This document shows, in pieces, positions 21,044 through 30,520 of a stretch of DNA of 57,037 bases. The notes below the pieces were generated by a model. It was not told where the DNA came from and made no database searches. It saw only the letters and a list, made by a program, of their open reading frames with translations. The number at the start of each line of letters is the position of its first letter. Position 1 is the stretch's first letter. Origin of the DNA: Tritonibacter aquimaris (GTDB lineage Bacteria > Pseudomonadota > Alphaproteobacteria > Rhodobacterales > Rhodobacteraceae); the NCBI RefSeq assembly GCF_009617595.1, contig NZ_WIXK01000014.1, positions 1-57,037 on the forward strand, written 5' to 3'. A program made the position numbers and the translations under genes.

Positions 21044-22222
21044 TCAGGCCCCTTCCTGCGGTGGCCGTGTTGTGTTCACCCGAGGTGGGTGGGCAAAGGC
21101 CTTGATCATCAGGTCGATATCTTTGCGCAGTTCAGCAAGGCTCTCTTGGCGCCCTGCCGAAATCTCCTCGAGGATGCGCAGCATCTGCACATCAATCGAG
21201 CGCAGCCGCATCCGGCTTTCGGCGTCAATGCCCACATCGCCCTGTGCGCGCATGATTTCGACCAGTGCCTCTTGCCCCACGGCGATCCGTTCGATCGAGG
21301 CAGACAAAGATTCGGTGCGGTCTTGGCGCGCATTCATCTGGGAAATCACTTCGATAAGCGCATCCATCTTGCGATCCACCTCAGCGCGCGACTGGGCCGT
21401 ATCCATGAACATCGCCTGTAGCGCGTCCATTTGCTCAGCCATGGTATCTAGAACCTGACTGACCGCGCCACCTTCGCCGGTCGAATCTTCCGACGACAGG
21501 CTCACGCGGGTAAACGACGATAACCACTCTTCCAGTTCGCGGTAAAACCGGTTCTGGCCGTGCCCTGCAAAAAGCTCAAGCAACCCAACAATCAAAGATC
21601 CCGCCAAGCCCAGAAGCGATGAAGCGAAGGCCACGCCCATACCGCCAAGCTGGCTTTCAAGCCCGCTCATCAAACGATTAAAGACGGCGAGCCCTTCTTC
21701 GCCTTCCTGCGGCGCAAGGCTGCGAATGGTGTCCACAACAGCAGGAACTGTGGTGGCCAACCCATAGAAGGTTCCCAAAAGCCCCAGGAAAATCAGCAGG
21801 TTGACGATATAGCGTGTAACATCACGCTCTTCGTCGATCCGAGTTGCCACTGAGTCCAGAATGGAGCGTGTTGAGGAAGACCCCAGCTGCATTCGCGCTC
21901 CACGTGAGCGCAACAAAGATGCCAAGGGGGCCAACATCGACGGCGTGCGATCATCATCATATGTCTCGCCGCTGGCAAAACGTTCAATCCAACGCACAGA
22001 CCCAATCAGCTGTCCCACCTGCCAGAAACACGCAAGCACCCCGATAACAAAGACAAACAGGATAAACCCGTTCAGCCAAGGATTGGCCTGAAACACCGGC
22101 AACACCCGCGGCAACGCCACAAAGGCGCCAAATCCGGAAAGCCCAAGCGCGATCAACATCATGATCACCTGTCGGACGGGTTGGGAAAACTGCGGTCTGG
22201 CCTCGCGCCCTGTTTGCGCCAT
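21044..22222 (-). CDS. MotA/TolQ/ExbB-type proton channel protein
   Basis: The 392-residue protein has about four membrane segments (near residues 18-38, 48-68, 137-160, 192-215). The channel-family region is NLLIFLGLLGTFYGLATTVPAVVDTI, followed by MGVAFASSLLGLAGSLIVGLLEL, the two ExbB/MotA-like pore helices. A long helical cytoplasmic tail runs from about 225 to 385. It is the first gene of a two-gene operon with the OmpA-domain partner. Together they resemble a MotAB or ZorAB pair more than TolQR because of the long tail and long coiled coil. Confidence 0.85.
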   Translation of the reverse strand: MAQTGREARPQFSQPVRQVIMMLIALGLSGFGAFVALPRVLPVFQANPWLNGFILFVFVIGVLACFWQVGQLIGSVRWIERFASGETYDDDRTPSMLAPLASLLRSRGARMQLGSSSTRSILDSVATRIDEERDVTRYIVNLLIFLGLLGTFYGLATTVPAVVDTIRSLAPQEGEEGLAVFNRLMSGLESQLGGMGVAFASSLLGLAGSLIVGLLELFAGHGQNRFYRELEEWLSSFTRVSLSSEDSTGEGGAVSQVLDTMAEQMDALQAMFMDTAQSRAEVDRKMDALIEVISQMNARQDRTESLSASIERIAVGQEALVEIMRAQGDVGIDAESRMRLRSIDVQMLRILEEISAGRQESLAELRKDIDLMIKAFAHPPRVNTTRPPQEGA

Positions 22223-22301
22223 CTTGGTCGGCTCCTGACACCTAATTTCTGCTCGCGCTCAACGGGTAGCCTATAAGGAAAGTGCCAGAACTGCCAAGCG
22301 T

Positions 22302-22832
22302 TTATACGCTCAATTCACGCACCCGTTGGGCCAGCCAGTTCAAATCGTGATCTTCCAAACCGATCTCAGCCAGATGCTCGGCAGTATTGTACAGATACTC
22401 GGGATTTGGCCCCCGTCCGCCCACCGCATGGGCGATCACATTGGCCTGCCGCTCAAGGCTGAGCCCACCGCAATATTGTTCGTGCTGGGGATCAATCACA
22501 TAGGTCACCGCAGTCACACGTTCACCGCTGGCGAGTGTCACTTCAAGATCACGTTCCACATAGGCAGATGAAATCAGCTCGCGCTCACGCAAAGCTGCGA
22601 GCGTTGCCTCTTCGTGGCCAGCCTCAACCGAAAGTGCCATACCGGTGCATTCCGCGTCATCGGCCGCGTCCAGTGCCAAAACCAGACCCGGTTTTTCCTC
22701 GCTGCCCCGATGGTGGATCGACCACATGCAAAACGAACGGTGATAGCCCGCTAGCGTCGCTGCCTCACGCCGCGCAACTGGGAACCCGGGGTTCCACAGC
22801 AGCGATCCATATCCAAACACCCACATTGTCAT
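22302..22832 (-). CDS. ChaC-like gamma-glutamylcyclotransferase
   Basis: ChaC proteins release 5-oxoproline and Cys-Gly from glutathione. The 176-residue length and the start WVFGYGSLLWNPGFPVARRE are diagnostic, with SFCMWSIHHRGSEEKPGLVLALD and the YCGGLSLERQANVIAHAVGGRGPNPEYL block further on. An acidic residue in the EEATL region is the probable catalytic Glu but I cannot fix it without alignment. It is divergent from the DUF2125 gene. Confidence 0.9.
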   Translation of the reverse strand: MTMWVFGYGSLLWNPGFPVARREAATLAGYHRSFCMWSIHHRGSEEKPGLVLALDAADDAECTGMALSVEAGHEEATLAALRERELISSAYVERDLEVTLASGERVTAVTYVIDPQHEQYCGGLSLERQANVIAHAVGGRGPNPEYLYNTAEHLAEIGLEDHDLNWLAQRVRELSV

Positions 22833-22896
22833 CTTGCTGGTCCTTTTTGCGACCAGCTTATAAACAGCATTTCACAAGCGCGAAAAGGGGTGTGGC

Positions 22897-23892
22897 ATGC
22901 GCAGGCTAATCAAATGTCTTATTGTGGCGTCCGTGCTGTGGGGGGGCTATTGGGGTCTGGCGGCCTGGGCACTGCGCCAAGGGTTTGAAACCTGGTTTCA
23001 GGAACGTGTCCGTGAAGGCTGGCATGCGGAATTTGAACAGCTTGATACCGCTGGTTTCCCCAATCGTCACATCACAACGATCGCTAATCCCGCACTGGCA
23101 GATCCCGGCACCGGCACCGCCTGGTCGGCTGATTGGATCAGCTTTGACAGCGCAGCTCTTTCCCCGACGCATCAAAACCTGCGTTTTGCCGAGACAGCCC
23201 AGCGCCTGTCCTATTTTGACCAAACACTGACGCTTCTGGCGCAGGGTCTTGTCGCCAGTCTGGATCTGGCTCCGGGCACCGCGCTTAGCCTGCAAGAGCT
23301 CCGCCTCGCCTCAGATGCTATCGCTCTGACGGATGCAACAAACTCCACGATTTCCGCCGAAGCGCTTGCGTTTTCGATGGTCGAAAGCGATGCGACGGCA
23401 ACCTACGATATCTCAGGCGAAATTACCGGCTTCGCGCCGCAGGGTCTTTTGCGCGAACAGCTTTTGCCTGCCCTGCCTGCACAGGTTGACCGCCTCGCCC
23501 TGTCCGCCACCGTGGAATTTGACACGGAATGGGATCGCCGTGCGCTGGAACTACGTCGCCCGCAACCGCGCCAGATCTCATTACACGAAGCAGAAGGCAA
23601 ATGGGGACCGATGCGCATTCGGGCCACTGGTGCGCTCACGATTGATGAAACAGGGCGTGCGGAAGGCGCCATCACGCTGCAGGCCGATCATTGGCGCGAG
23701 ATGCTGACGCTTCTGGAAGAAAGCGGCGTGCTCGCCGCCAAAACCCGCAGCAATCTGGAACGGTTGATTGCCATTCTGGCCGGACGCAGCGGCCATCCGG
23801 ACAAGCTTGAGGCAAAACTCGGCTTCAGTCGTGGTCAGATGCTTTTGGGGCCGCTCCCTTTGGGCCCTGCCCCGCGGTTCATCCTGCGCTAA
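22897..23892 (+). CDS. DUF2125 family envelope protein
   Basis: The 331-residue protein begins with a signal anchor (CLIVASVLWGGYWGLAAWAL) and otherwise looks like a secreted beta-rich protein. The RQGFETWFQERVREGWHAEFEQLDTAGFPNR segment is characteristic of DUF2125, a family of unknown function common in Rhodobacterales. The ATG at 22897 is preceded by AAAAGGGG about 8 nt upstream. It lies between a divergent ChaC gene and the quinone-reductase gene. Confidence 0.82.
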   Translation: MRRLIKCLIVASVLWGGYWGLAAWALRQGFETWFQERVREGWHAEFEQLDTAGFPNRHITTIANPALADPGTGTAWSADWISFDSAALSPTHQNLRFAETAQRLSYFDQTLTLLAQGLVASLDLAPGTALSLQELRLASDAIALTDATNSTISAEALAFSMVESDATATYDISGEITGFAPQGLLREQLLPALPAQVDRLALSATVEFDTEWDRRALELRRPQPRQISLHEAEGKWGPMRIRATGALTIDETGRAEGAITLQADHWREMLTLLEESGVLAAKTRSNLERLIAILAGRSGHPDKLEAKLGFSRGQMLLGPLPLGPAPRFILR

Positions 23893-23977
23893 AATCACGC
23901 TTGACCTAAACCATGGTTGAGCTTCCACAAACAGATCGCACTCACATTGGTGCGATTTGTTTTATAGGATCTCAATC

Positions 23978-24562
23978 ATGCATGTCTTAACCGTTCTGGA
24001 TCACCCGGATCCCAACTCCTTTAGCGCAGCACTGGCACAATCATTTGTCGAAGGCTGCAAAATCGCAGGTCACAGCACTGAATGCGCCGACCTTCATGCG
24101 GAAGGATTTGACCCACGCTGGACCCTGGCCGACGCCAAAGGCACGCCGCAAGCCGATATCATCGCAGAGCAGGATCGGATCGCGCGCGCCGATGCGATCT
24201 GCTTTCTTTTTCCGCTGTTCTGGTGGGGCATGCCCGCTATGAGCAAAGGCTGGCTTGAACGGGTCTGGGCCTGGAAATGGGCCTATGATCAACTCGATGA
24301 TGCGGAAAAATCATTGCAAAGACCACGTTCGGGCCTCCTGCTTGTGCCTGCGGGTGCGCGCGAAGATGAGGTTGTTCAAAACGGCTACCGCGCCGCGCTT
24401 GATCGCATATGGCTCGATGGCACCTTTGGCTATTTCGGCTTTGCGCCGCGTCGGCTGGAACTGCTGTGCGGCGCTGAAGGCTCAGCCAAGCGCCGCGAAG
24501 GATTGCTCACACGTGCCCATGAACTTGGCCGTACCTTGCCAACACCTGCGCACAAATCATAA
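23978..24562 (+). CDS. Flavodoxin-fold NAD(P)H oxidoreductase (quinone reductase/KefF-like)
   Basis: The 194-residue protein has the NQO1/KefF flavodoxin-like fold: an N-terminal HPDPNSFSAALAQSFVEG loop for FMN or FAD phosphate, then FLFPLFWWGMPAMSKGWLERVWAWKWAYD, which lines the flavin and quinone site. The start MHVLTVLDHP at 23978 has AGGA 9 nt upstream; seven earlier codons are unlikely. It probably reduces quinones by two electrons; the exact substrate is unknown. It stands alone and is followed by a strong hairpin. Confidence 0.85.
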   Translation: MHVLTVLDHPDPNSFSAALAQSFVEGCKIAGHSTECADLHAEGFDPRWTLADAKGTPQADIIAEQDRIARADAICFLFPLFWWGMPAMSKGWLERVWAWKWAYDQLDDAEKSLQRPRSGLLLVPAGAREDEVVQNGYRAALDRIWLDGTFGYFGFAPRRLELLCGAEGSAKRREGLLTRAHELGRTLPTPAHKS

Positions 24563-24583
24563 ACGCCCGGCCGGAGCGCAACC

Positions 24584-24606
24584 GCACCACGCGAAAAGCG
24601 TGGTGC
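24584..24606. terminator. Strong stem-loop between convergent genes
   Basis: GCACCACGC and GCGTGGTGC pair perfectly over 9 bp around GAAAA. A second short hairpin (GGGGC-GCAA-GCCCC) follows near 24624-24637. The region separates the quinone reductase from the convergent extensin-like gene, so it probably terminates one or both transcripts, although no T run is present. Confidence 0.45.
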
Positions 24607-24660
24607 TCGGCCCAAGGCTCGAATGGGGCGCAAGCCCCCTTGAGGCGCGGGAGCCCGCCC

Positions 24661-25341
24661 TTAGCGGCAATAGGGCCCGCTGCGATGACTGGCCGTATCG
24701 AAATGGAAGTGATCTTGATGATACCGGTCTGCACGTGGTCCCAAAACAGTGCCAAACGGGCCACAGGCTGCTTTCCACACCTTTTCCAATTGCTTGCGGG
24801 TTTTGCGCTTCTTCCAGCCCTTCAGAACTGTAATGGTCTCGCCGTTTTTCAGAATGAAGCCGGAAATGTCGATTGCCTTCCCGCGCCCATGTTCTGAGAT
24901 CTTCGCGCCCGGACGATTGTTGCGGGTTCGGCAGGAATAATGTGCTGCCACACGCAGCCCAACCACTTTCTTGCGAAACGCGGGCTGCACCCCTTTTTCG
25001 ACCCAGGTCTTCAGCGCTTGTGCGGTCTCGCAGGTCATAACCGAATGCTGGCTGAGGCTGACACCAGACACCGCGCTGATGCGCACGGCATCCTGCGCTC
25101 CGCAGCCCTTTAGTTTTCCAGGCACAGATCCAACCACTTCACCGGTCAAATCGGGATCGCCACAGATCGCATTGCGCTTGCGTTTGCGGCGACCAAATAA
25201 TGCGGGTTCTGAACCTTGATATGGCAAAATGCCTGTCGCGGCAGGCGGCGCAATCGCGGCCACATCAAACAACGGCAGGCTCTCCTCCGCAAAAAGCGGA
25301 CCCGCCATCAACACCAATGCAGCAATCAAACGCGCTTTCAT
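24661..25341 (-). CDS. Secreted extensin-like C-terminal domain protein
   Basis: The 226-residue product has a signal peptide ([21 protein letters not shown]) and the extensin-like domain: SCRTRNNRPGAKISEHGRGKAIDISGF, then WKAACGPFGTVLGPRADRYHQDHFHFD. The His and Asp residues in HGRGKAIDI and DHFHFD match the zinc-ligand layout of D-Ala-D-Ala metallopeptidase folds, so a cell-wall role is likely though unproven. Its ATG overlaps the tyrC stop (TGATG). It is the third gene of hisC-tyrC-extensin. Confidence 0.85.
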   Translation of the reverse strand: MKARLIAALVLMAGPLFAEESLPLFDVAAIAPPAATGILPYQGSEPALFGRRKRKRNAICGDPDLTGEVVGSVPGKLKGCGAQDAVRISAVSGVSLSQHSVMTCETAQALKTWVEKGVQPAFRKKVVGLRVAAHYSCRTRNNRPGAKISEHGRGKAIDISGFILKNGETITVLKGWKKRKTRKQLEKVWKAACGPFGTVLGPRADRYHQDHFHFDTASHRSGPYCR

Positions 25342-26255
25342 CAGGTGCTTTCCCGGCCAAAGTTTGGCTCGGCCGTATCCTGCCCCGCTTCAATAATGCC
25401 ACGGCGAATGGCACGGGTGCGGGTGAAATAGTCGTGAAGATGCTCCCCGTCGCCGGTGCGAATGGCGCGCTGCAATGCAAAAAGCTCTTCGGTAAAACGG
25501 CCAAGTATCTCCAGCGTGGCTTCTTTGTTGGTCAAAAACACGTCGCGCCACATGGTTGGGTCCGACGCGGCGATCCGGGTGAAATCGCGAAAGCCCGCGG
25601 CTGAGTATTTGATCACTTCGCTGTCAGTCACCCGGCGCAGATCATCGGCCACGCCTACCATCGTATAGGCGATCAGGTGCGGCGCATGTGATGTGACCGC
25701 CAGCACCAGATCATGGTGATCGGCGTCCATCTCATCCACATTGGCACCCATCCCCTCCCACAATGCACGCAGCTTTGCGGTGGCTGCCGGGTCTGTGCCT
25801 TCAACAGGAACGAGAATGCACCAGCGGTTGTCGTAAAGCTCTGCAAAACCGGATTCAGGTCCGGAATGCTCGGTTCCTGCCAGCGGGTGCGCGGGTACAA
25901 AATGCAACCCCTCGGGCAGATGTGGGGCAACTGCATCAATGACATGGCGCTTTACGGATCCCACATCGCTGATGGTTGCGCCCGCCTTCAGGTGTGGTGC
26001 GATCTCTGCCGCAACGGGGCCCATGGCACCAACGGGAACACAGAGCACCACAAGATCTGCATCTTTCACAGCCTCAATCGCGCTGTCACAGATCCGGTCA
26101 CACAGGCCAATCCGGCGCGCGGTCTCACGTGTTTCTGCGCTGCGGGCATAACCTGTCACTTCGCCAGCAAGCCCTGCACGTTTCATCGCCCAAAACATTG
26201 ACGAAGCAATGAGCCCCAGACCAATCAGCGCAACGCGCCCGTAAACCTCGCTCAT
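25341..26255 (-). CDS. tyrC: Prephenate/arogenate dehydrogenase (cyclohexadienyl dehydrogenase)
   Basis: TyrC oxidatively decarboxylates prephenate or arogenate on the way to tyrosine. The 304-residue protein has the Rossmann loop [30 protein letters not shown], the active-site [19 protein letters not shown], and [13 protein letters not shown]. It overlaps hisC by 4 bp. A hisC-type aminotransferase directly before tyrC is a known arrangement, as in Zymomonas, and fits an aromatic aminotransferase role for the neighbour. Substrate preference cannot be decided from sequence. Confidence 0.93.
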   Translation of the reverse strand: MSEVYGRVALIGLGLIASSMFWAMKRAGLAGEVTGYARSAETRETARRIGLCDRICDSAIEAVKDADLVVLCVPVGAMGPVAAEIAPHLKAGATISDVGSVKRHVIDAVAPHLPEGLHFVPAHPLAGTEHSGPESGFAELYDNRWCILVPVEGTDPAATAKLRALWEGMGANVDEMDADHHDLVLAVTSHAPHLIAYTMVGVADDLRRVTDSEVIKYSAAGFRDFTRIAASDPTMWRDVFLTNKEATLEILGRFTEELFALQRAIRTGDGEHLHDYFTRTRAIRRGIIEAGQDTAEPNFGREST

Positions 26256-27349
26256 GCGCGCGCACCTTCCTTGAATGCTTTGATTGCAGCCGCCACCGCG
26301 CGGCAGCCTTCTTCGTCGCCGACAGTGATGCGCAGCGCTTCGGGTATGCCGTACCCTGCCACCTTGCGCACAATCACCCCACGCGATTGCAGCACTGCAT
26401 CGCAGGCATCAGCCTCAGCCTGATCCGCAAACCGCGCCAGAATAAAATTGGTTTGGCTCTCATCTGATGCCACGCCAACCGCGGCCAGCTCTGCCGCAAG
26501 CCAGTCGCGCCATTTGGCGTTTTCCTGCTGGCAATGCGCAAGGTAGTCGCGGTCCAACAGTGCTGCCTCAGCCGTGGCCAGAGACAGGTTCGACAGGTTG
26601 AAGGGCTGGCGCACCCGGTTGAGCACATCAATGATTTCTCGCTGGGCATAGCCCCAGCCAACACGCAGACCACCCAGCCCGTAAACCTTGGAGAAGGTAC
26701 GCGTCATGATCACATTGGGATGCGCATCGACAAAGGCCGCACCCCCATTAAATGGCACATCACCCCGTACAAATTCCGCATAAGCACCATCAATCACCAA
26801 CAGCACATGCTGCGGTAGCCCCTCGATCAGCCGCGCCACTTCTGCATCTGAAATCATGGTGCTGGTGGGATTGCCCGGATTGGTCAGAAACACCAGCCGC
26901 GTGCGCTCTGTCACCGCGTTCAGGATATAATCCACATCCACACGGCGTTCCGTTTCCGGCACGCACACAGGCGTTGCCCCCGCCTGACGGGCCAGGATCG
27001 GATACATGGAAAACCCGTGTTCGGTATAGATCACCTCATCACCGGGCCCTGTGTAGGACTGCGCTATAAACTGCAGCACCTCATCACTACCAACACCGCA
27101 GATCACCCGATCGGCATCAAGCCCGTGCACGTCACCAATGGCTGCGCGCAGGGATGCGTGATCCGTGGTTGGGTATCGATGCAGATCCGGGGCCGCCGCC
27201 TGTGCTGCGGCAATTGCCTTTGGGCTTGGGCCAAGCGGGTTCTCATTTGCACTGAGCTTGATAACCCGCTCCTGTCCGGCCACATGGGATTTGCCTGCCT
27301 GATAGAGGGCAATCTCCATGATTCCGGGCTGCGGTGTGATCTGCGTCAT
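26252..27349 (-). CDS. hisC: Histidinol-phosphate/aromatic aminotransferase
   Basis: This 365-residue PLP aminotransferase converts imidazole-acetol phosphate to histidinol phosphate and, beside tyrC, may also transaminate aromatic substrates. Visible marks are [14 protein letters not shown], the cofactor Asp/Tyr region (DGAYAEFV), the lysine loop [18 protein letters not shown] and the C-terminal [14 protein letters not shown] start it at ATG 27349, which has GGAG 9 nt before it; an in-frame ATG ten codons earlier lacks a ribosome site. It leads the hisC-tyrC-extensin operon. Confidence 0.93.
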   Translation of the reverse strand: MTQITPQPGIMEIALYQAGKSHVAGQERVIKLSANENPLGPSPKAIAAAQAAAPDLHRYPTTDHASLRAAIGDVHGLDADRVICGVGSDEVLQFIAQSYTGPGDEVIYTEHGFSMYPILARQAGATPVCVPETERRVDVDYILNAVTERTRLVFLTNPGNPTSTMISDAEVARLIEGLPQHVLLVIDGAYAEFVRGDVPFNGGAAFVDAHPNVIMTRTFSKVYGLGGLRVGWGYAQREIIDVLNRVRQPFNLSNLSLATAEAALLDRDYLAHCQQENAKWRDWLAAELAAVGVASDESQTNFILARFADQAEADACDAVLQSRGVIVRKVAGYGIPEALRITVGDEEGCRAVAAAIKAFKEGARA

Positions 27350-27461
27350 AGCTTGGGCTCCTTTAATCGCCCCACTCATATCGACACCGCCGCAAATGGG
27401 AAAGCAGCAAGAGCACGCTTCCCCGCAATCTTGTGAAATTTAGCCGCGCCTGTTGCGCAAG

Positions 27462-28031
27462 TTAGTGACCAAAGACTGAATTTGGCACCCAAGTCACCCG
27501 CTTGCCGGCTCCTCCCATTCGCATATGCAGACAGGCGGTATTGAGGCGCTGAAAATAAAGTGCTTCCAGCGGATACCAGCCCGCCTTTGGCACTTCGACA
27601 TCCACTGCAAACGTGGTGTCACAGGACTGGCGACCATCAAATTCACCCACAACCTGGCCGCCAACTTTGGCCAGCAGCCCATCATTGGTCAGGAAATCAA
27701 TGGTATAGGTCCCGGCCGCCTCAAAATGCATATAGCCTTTAATGTCAGCAACCACGCGCTCTGAACGTTTCGAGGTCATCACCTTTTCACCGATGGCGGT
27801 GTCAGAATGATCAAGCCCCGCGATCGGAGCCCCCGCCTCGACCTGATACCGCAGTGCATTGGCAGCAGATTTCAGGCTCTTCACATCCGACGGATAGGCA
27901 TATTGCACCGCAAGACCCGGTTTCAGATTGCTGGGTTGTGGATCCGCAGGCTCAAGCTTCAAAGGCGCGGCCAATGCCATCTGTGCACAGCCCAGCGCCC
28001 CCAGCACAAGGGCTATCATTTTCTTGGTCAT
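27462..28031 (-). CDS. Secreted PA14-like domain protein
   Basis: The 189-residue product has a signal peptide (MTKKMIALVLGALGCAQMALAAP) and one beta-rich domain. VADIKGYMHFEAAGTYTIDFLTNDGLLAKVGGQVVGEFDG is the core of a PA14-type fold (glucan- or cell-surface-binding), followed by VDVEVPKAGWYPLEALYFQRL. ATG 28031 is preceded by GGGGAGAT. The frame is open to 28367 but those residues are not conserved-looking. Its binding partner is unknown. It stands between hisC and rpsD, both on the same strand. Confidence 0.75.
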   Translation of the reverse strand: MTKKMIALVLGALGCAQMALAAPLKLEPADPQPSNLKPGLAVQYAYPSDVKSLKSAANALRYQVEAGAPIAGLDHSDTAIGEKVMTSKRSERVVADIKGYMHFEAAGTYTIDFLTNDGLLAKVGGQVVGEFDGRQSCDTTFAVDVEVPKAGWYPLEALYFQRLNTACLHMRMGGAGKRVTWVPNSVFGH

Positions 28032-28222
28032 ATCATCTCCCCTTGGACGTGTTTCAGGCCAACCGGCCCCACCGTCTCTCTGTACATCCCGTTCGAGATT
28101 AGAAAGCCTATTCGATTTTGGCAAACGCCAAGGGTTGCGGCGCGAAAAACCGCGTATAGGTGCAACCGTCAAGGCACAGGGTGTGGACAGGCCGCCGTGC
28201 ACGGGGCGCGCACAGGTTACCC

Positions 28223-28256
28223 AAAAGAAAAAGGGCCGCACCAAGGCGACCCTTTC
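28223..28256 (-). terminator. Rho-independent terminator of rpsD
   Basis: On the minus strand AAAGGGTCGC and GCGGCCCTTT form a 10-bp stem (one G:U pair) around CTTGGT, followed by TTCTTTT. It lies about 25 bp after the rpsD stop codon in the right orientation. Confidence 0.8.
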
Positions 28257-28281
28257 GAAATCTTTTGAACGTCGGCGAAGA

Positions 28282-28902
28282 TTAGTTCTTCGCGTAGAAT
28301 TCAACAACCAGGTTTGGCTCCATGATGACCGGGTAAGGTACATCCGCCAGGCCAGGCGCGCGAACAAAAGTCGCGGTCAGCTTGGAGTGGTCTACCTCAA
28401 CGTAGTCAGGCACATCACGCTCTGCCAGCTGAACAGCTTCCAGAACAACAGCCAGCTGCTTGGATTTGTCGCGAACAGAGATCACGTCACCTTCTTTAAC
28501 GCGGTAAGACGGGATGTTCACTTTCTTGCCGTTTACTTCCACGTGGCCGTGGTTCACGAACTGGCGCGCCGCAAATACGGTCGGCACGAATTTCGCTCGG
28601 TAAACAACTGCGTCCAGGCGGCGCTCCAGCAGACCAATGAGGTTTTCACCGGTGTCGCCTTTTACACGCTCAGCTTCGGAGTAGATGCGGCGGAATTGCT
28701 TCTCGGTCAGGTCGCCGTAGTAGCCTTTCAGCTTCTGCTTGGCGCGCAGCTGGATACCGAAGTCGGACAGTTTGCCCTTGCGGCGCTGACCGTGCTGGCC
28801 GGGGCCATATTCACGACGGTTCAGCGGGGACTTCGGACGGCCCCAGATGTTTTCGCCCATACGGCGGTCAATTTTGTACTTGGCAGCGGTACGTTTAGTC
28901 AT
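28282..28902 (-). CDS. rpsD: 30S ribosomal protein S4
   Basis: S4 nucleates 30S assembly by binding the 5' domain of 16S rRNA. The 206-residue product begins [42 protein letters not shown], as in alphaproteobacterial S4, and carries the S4 RNA-binding domain ([45 protein letters not shown]). It is a single-gene unit with its own promoter and terminator, apart from the main ribosomal operons, as is usual in this class. Confidence 0.98.
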   Translation of the reverse strand: MTKRTAAKYKIDRRMGENIWGRPKSPLNRREYGPGQHGQRRKGKLSDFGIQLRAKQKLKGYYGDLTEKQFRRIYSEAERVKGDTGENLIGLLERRLDAVVYRAKFVPTVFAARQFVNHGHVEVNGKKVNIPSYRVKEGDVISVRDKSKQLAVVLEAVQLAERDVPDYVEVDHSKLTATFVRAPGLADVPYPVIMEPNLVVEFYAKN

Positions 28903-29035
28903 ACGCTGATCTCCTTCGATAAAACGAGGCCAGAAAGGCCACTATGAAGGGCGTTGTCCTCTTGGGCAGATCTGAAAGACCCCATCCCATGACAGGCATC
29001 CCCTTGCGAGGGCCACCAACACCAATGAAGTGGCG

Positions 29036-29063
29036 CTTTTATCGGAAAGTATGGGGGAGTCAA
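29036..29063 (-). promoter_or_regulatory. Probable rpsD promoter
   Basis: On the minus strand TTGACT (29063-29058) and TAAAAG (29041-29036) are separated by 16 nt, leaving a leader of about 125 nt before the rpsD start. The leader may carry an S4 autoregulatory structure, but I could not draw a convincing one. The rest of the gap between rpsD and the flavin reductase (29064-29266) shows no gene. Confidence 0.45.
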
Positions 29064-29266
29064 CAGCTATCTAGCTGCAACATCAGCGACTAACAGGCGG
29101 CATATGCCAGCACCGCGCTGGCGCCGCAGTTCAGCCCCCGGCGCGCATGACCGAAATTTCGGCGCGCCAGCACGTCAGCGAGGCGTGTAATGGTCCTGAT
29201 CAGTCAACATTTTCAGATCCGCGTCACCGGGATTAAAGCCTTCGCTTTCCACCCCATCGGCCCCGA

Positions 29267-29764
29267 TCAGCCTTCCTGCACAAACCGCCCCTGCTGGCCC
29301 TTAAAGAACGCAAGCGCTTCGCCATCGTCACGCAGGCTCGCGCGCAGCACCTTACCGACAAAGATCGCATGATCACCGCCATCATAGGTGGCATAGCTGC
29401 TGCACTCAAACCGGGCGAGCGCGCCATCAATCAACGGCACCCCCTCGCTATTTTGCGCAAGATCCATGCCCTGCAGCGCCTTGGCGTCTTTGGCCACCTG
29501 CCAGCAGAGATCACATTGATCAGCGCCAAGGATATGGATCGCAAAATGGTCTGCAGCTTCAAAATAGCCAAACCGGCCCGCCTCCCGGCTTCCGGACCAC
29601 AGTACCAATGCCGGATCCATCGACACGGATGAAAAACTATTGGCGGTGATCCCGATCGCCTTGCCTTCATGAGAGGCTGTAATGATGGTGACACCGGTGG
29701 CGAAACGCCCAAAGGCATCCCGCAGCAATCGGGCGTTTTCCGCATTGGGAGTAAACTGCAGCAT
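29267..29764 (-). CDS. Flavin reductase family protein
   Basis: The roughly 165-residue protein has the split-barrel FMN-binding fold of flavin reductases that supply reduced flavin to monooxygenases. Marks are FATGVTIITASHEGKAIGITANSFSSVSMDPALVLW and the C-terminal GDHAIFVGKVL. I used ATG 29764 (MLQFTPNAENARLLRDAFGRFATG); a GTG four codons earlier, closer to GAGG, is a real alternative. No oxygenase partner lies nearby; a MarR regulator gene is next upstream on the same strand. Confidence 0.88.
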   Translation of the reverse strand: MLQFTPNAENARLLRDAFGRFATGVTIITASHEGKAIGITANSFSSVSMDPALVLWSGSREAGRFGYFEAADHFAIHILGADQCDLCWQVAKDAKALQGMDLAQNSEGVPLIDGALARFECSSYATYDGGDHAIFVGKVLRASLRDDGEALAFFKGQQGRFVQEG

Positions 29765-29916
29765 AACCGGCACCAAACCTCAAAGTTCCAACATTGGACA
29801 TGATAAATCAGGATTCGCCCCGCACGACTAGAGCAAGCAGGCAGGTTTTAACACCAATTGGCATTTTCTCGACTGTAAGGCTCGGATATATATCGCTTTT
29901 GTGCTCGAAGATGTCG

Positions 29917-30429
29917 CTATCGCGCTGCGGTCAATGGGATGGCTTCCGGGTGATCCAGCGCCCCAGCCATGTGGCGTGACAATTTATCGATTGCCGCCAT
30001 CAAACCTTCCAGCTCCTGCGGGCTCAAAATGTCTTCGAACATCTTCTGACGGGTCTCAAAAAACGGCTTTTCCCGCGCCAGCGCCGCCTGCCCCATTTTA
30101 CTGAGGCTCAAAAGCTTGCGGCGACGGCTGCGCGGATCGCCACGCTCTAACAAATGCCCAGCGCGGATCAAGGCCCCAACTGATCGGCTGATCTGCGCCC
30201 GATCAATCACCATCAGACGCGAAAGATCCGCCGCACTGGTTTCACCAAACAAGCTAAGCACCAAAAGGATACGGTAATCGGTCAGATTGAGATCGGATTG
30301 CGTCAAATTGCGTGTGGCATGCATATCCAGCAGCTTGTTCAACCGTGACAGACGAAAGGACAGGTGCTCTTCCAACTGCGCCAGCGCGGCTCGCCGCGTC
30401 TCATCCATTTCTTGATGATCTTGTGTCAT
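29917..30429 (-). CDS. MarR family transcriptional regulator
   Basis: The 170-residue protein has the MarR winged helix: LTDYRILLVLSLFGETSAADLSRLMVIDRAQISRSVGALIRAGHLLERGDPRSRRRKLLSLSKMG, with the basic wing GDPRSRRRK. ATG 30429 follows GAGGAGAGGG. It lies 140 bp upstream of the flavin reductase on the same strand; the target is unknown. It is the last core-type gene before the island, whose left junction is within about 100 bp upstream of its start, so its own promoter may be partly foreign. Confidence 0.9.
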   Translation of the reverse strand: MTQDHQEMDETRRAALAQLEEHLSFRLSRLNKLLDMHATRNLTQSDLNLTDYRILLVLSLFGETSAADLSRLMVIDRAQISRSVGALIRAGHLLERGDPRSRRRKLLSLSKMGQAALAREKPFFETRQKMFEDILSPQELEGLMAAIDKLSRHMAGALDHPEAIPLTAAR

Positions 30430-30520
30430 GTCGCGCGCCCTCTCCTCCTGATCCCGCCCCGCTGTAGCATTCAAGCGGGCAGGACAAAAGCCAAAGAACC
30501 TCCAGAGGCCAGGCGCGCGC

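Noticed and set aside
19280-22222. Zorya-type anti-phage system
   Set aside because: The ExbB/OmpA pair resembles ZorA/ZorB in layout, but no ZorC, ZorD or ZorE gene adjoins it and the neighbours are core genes.
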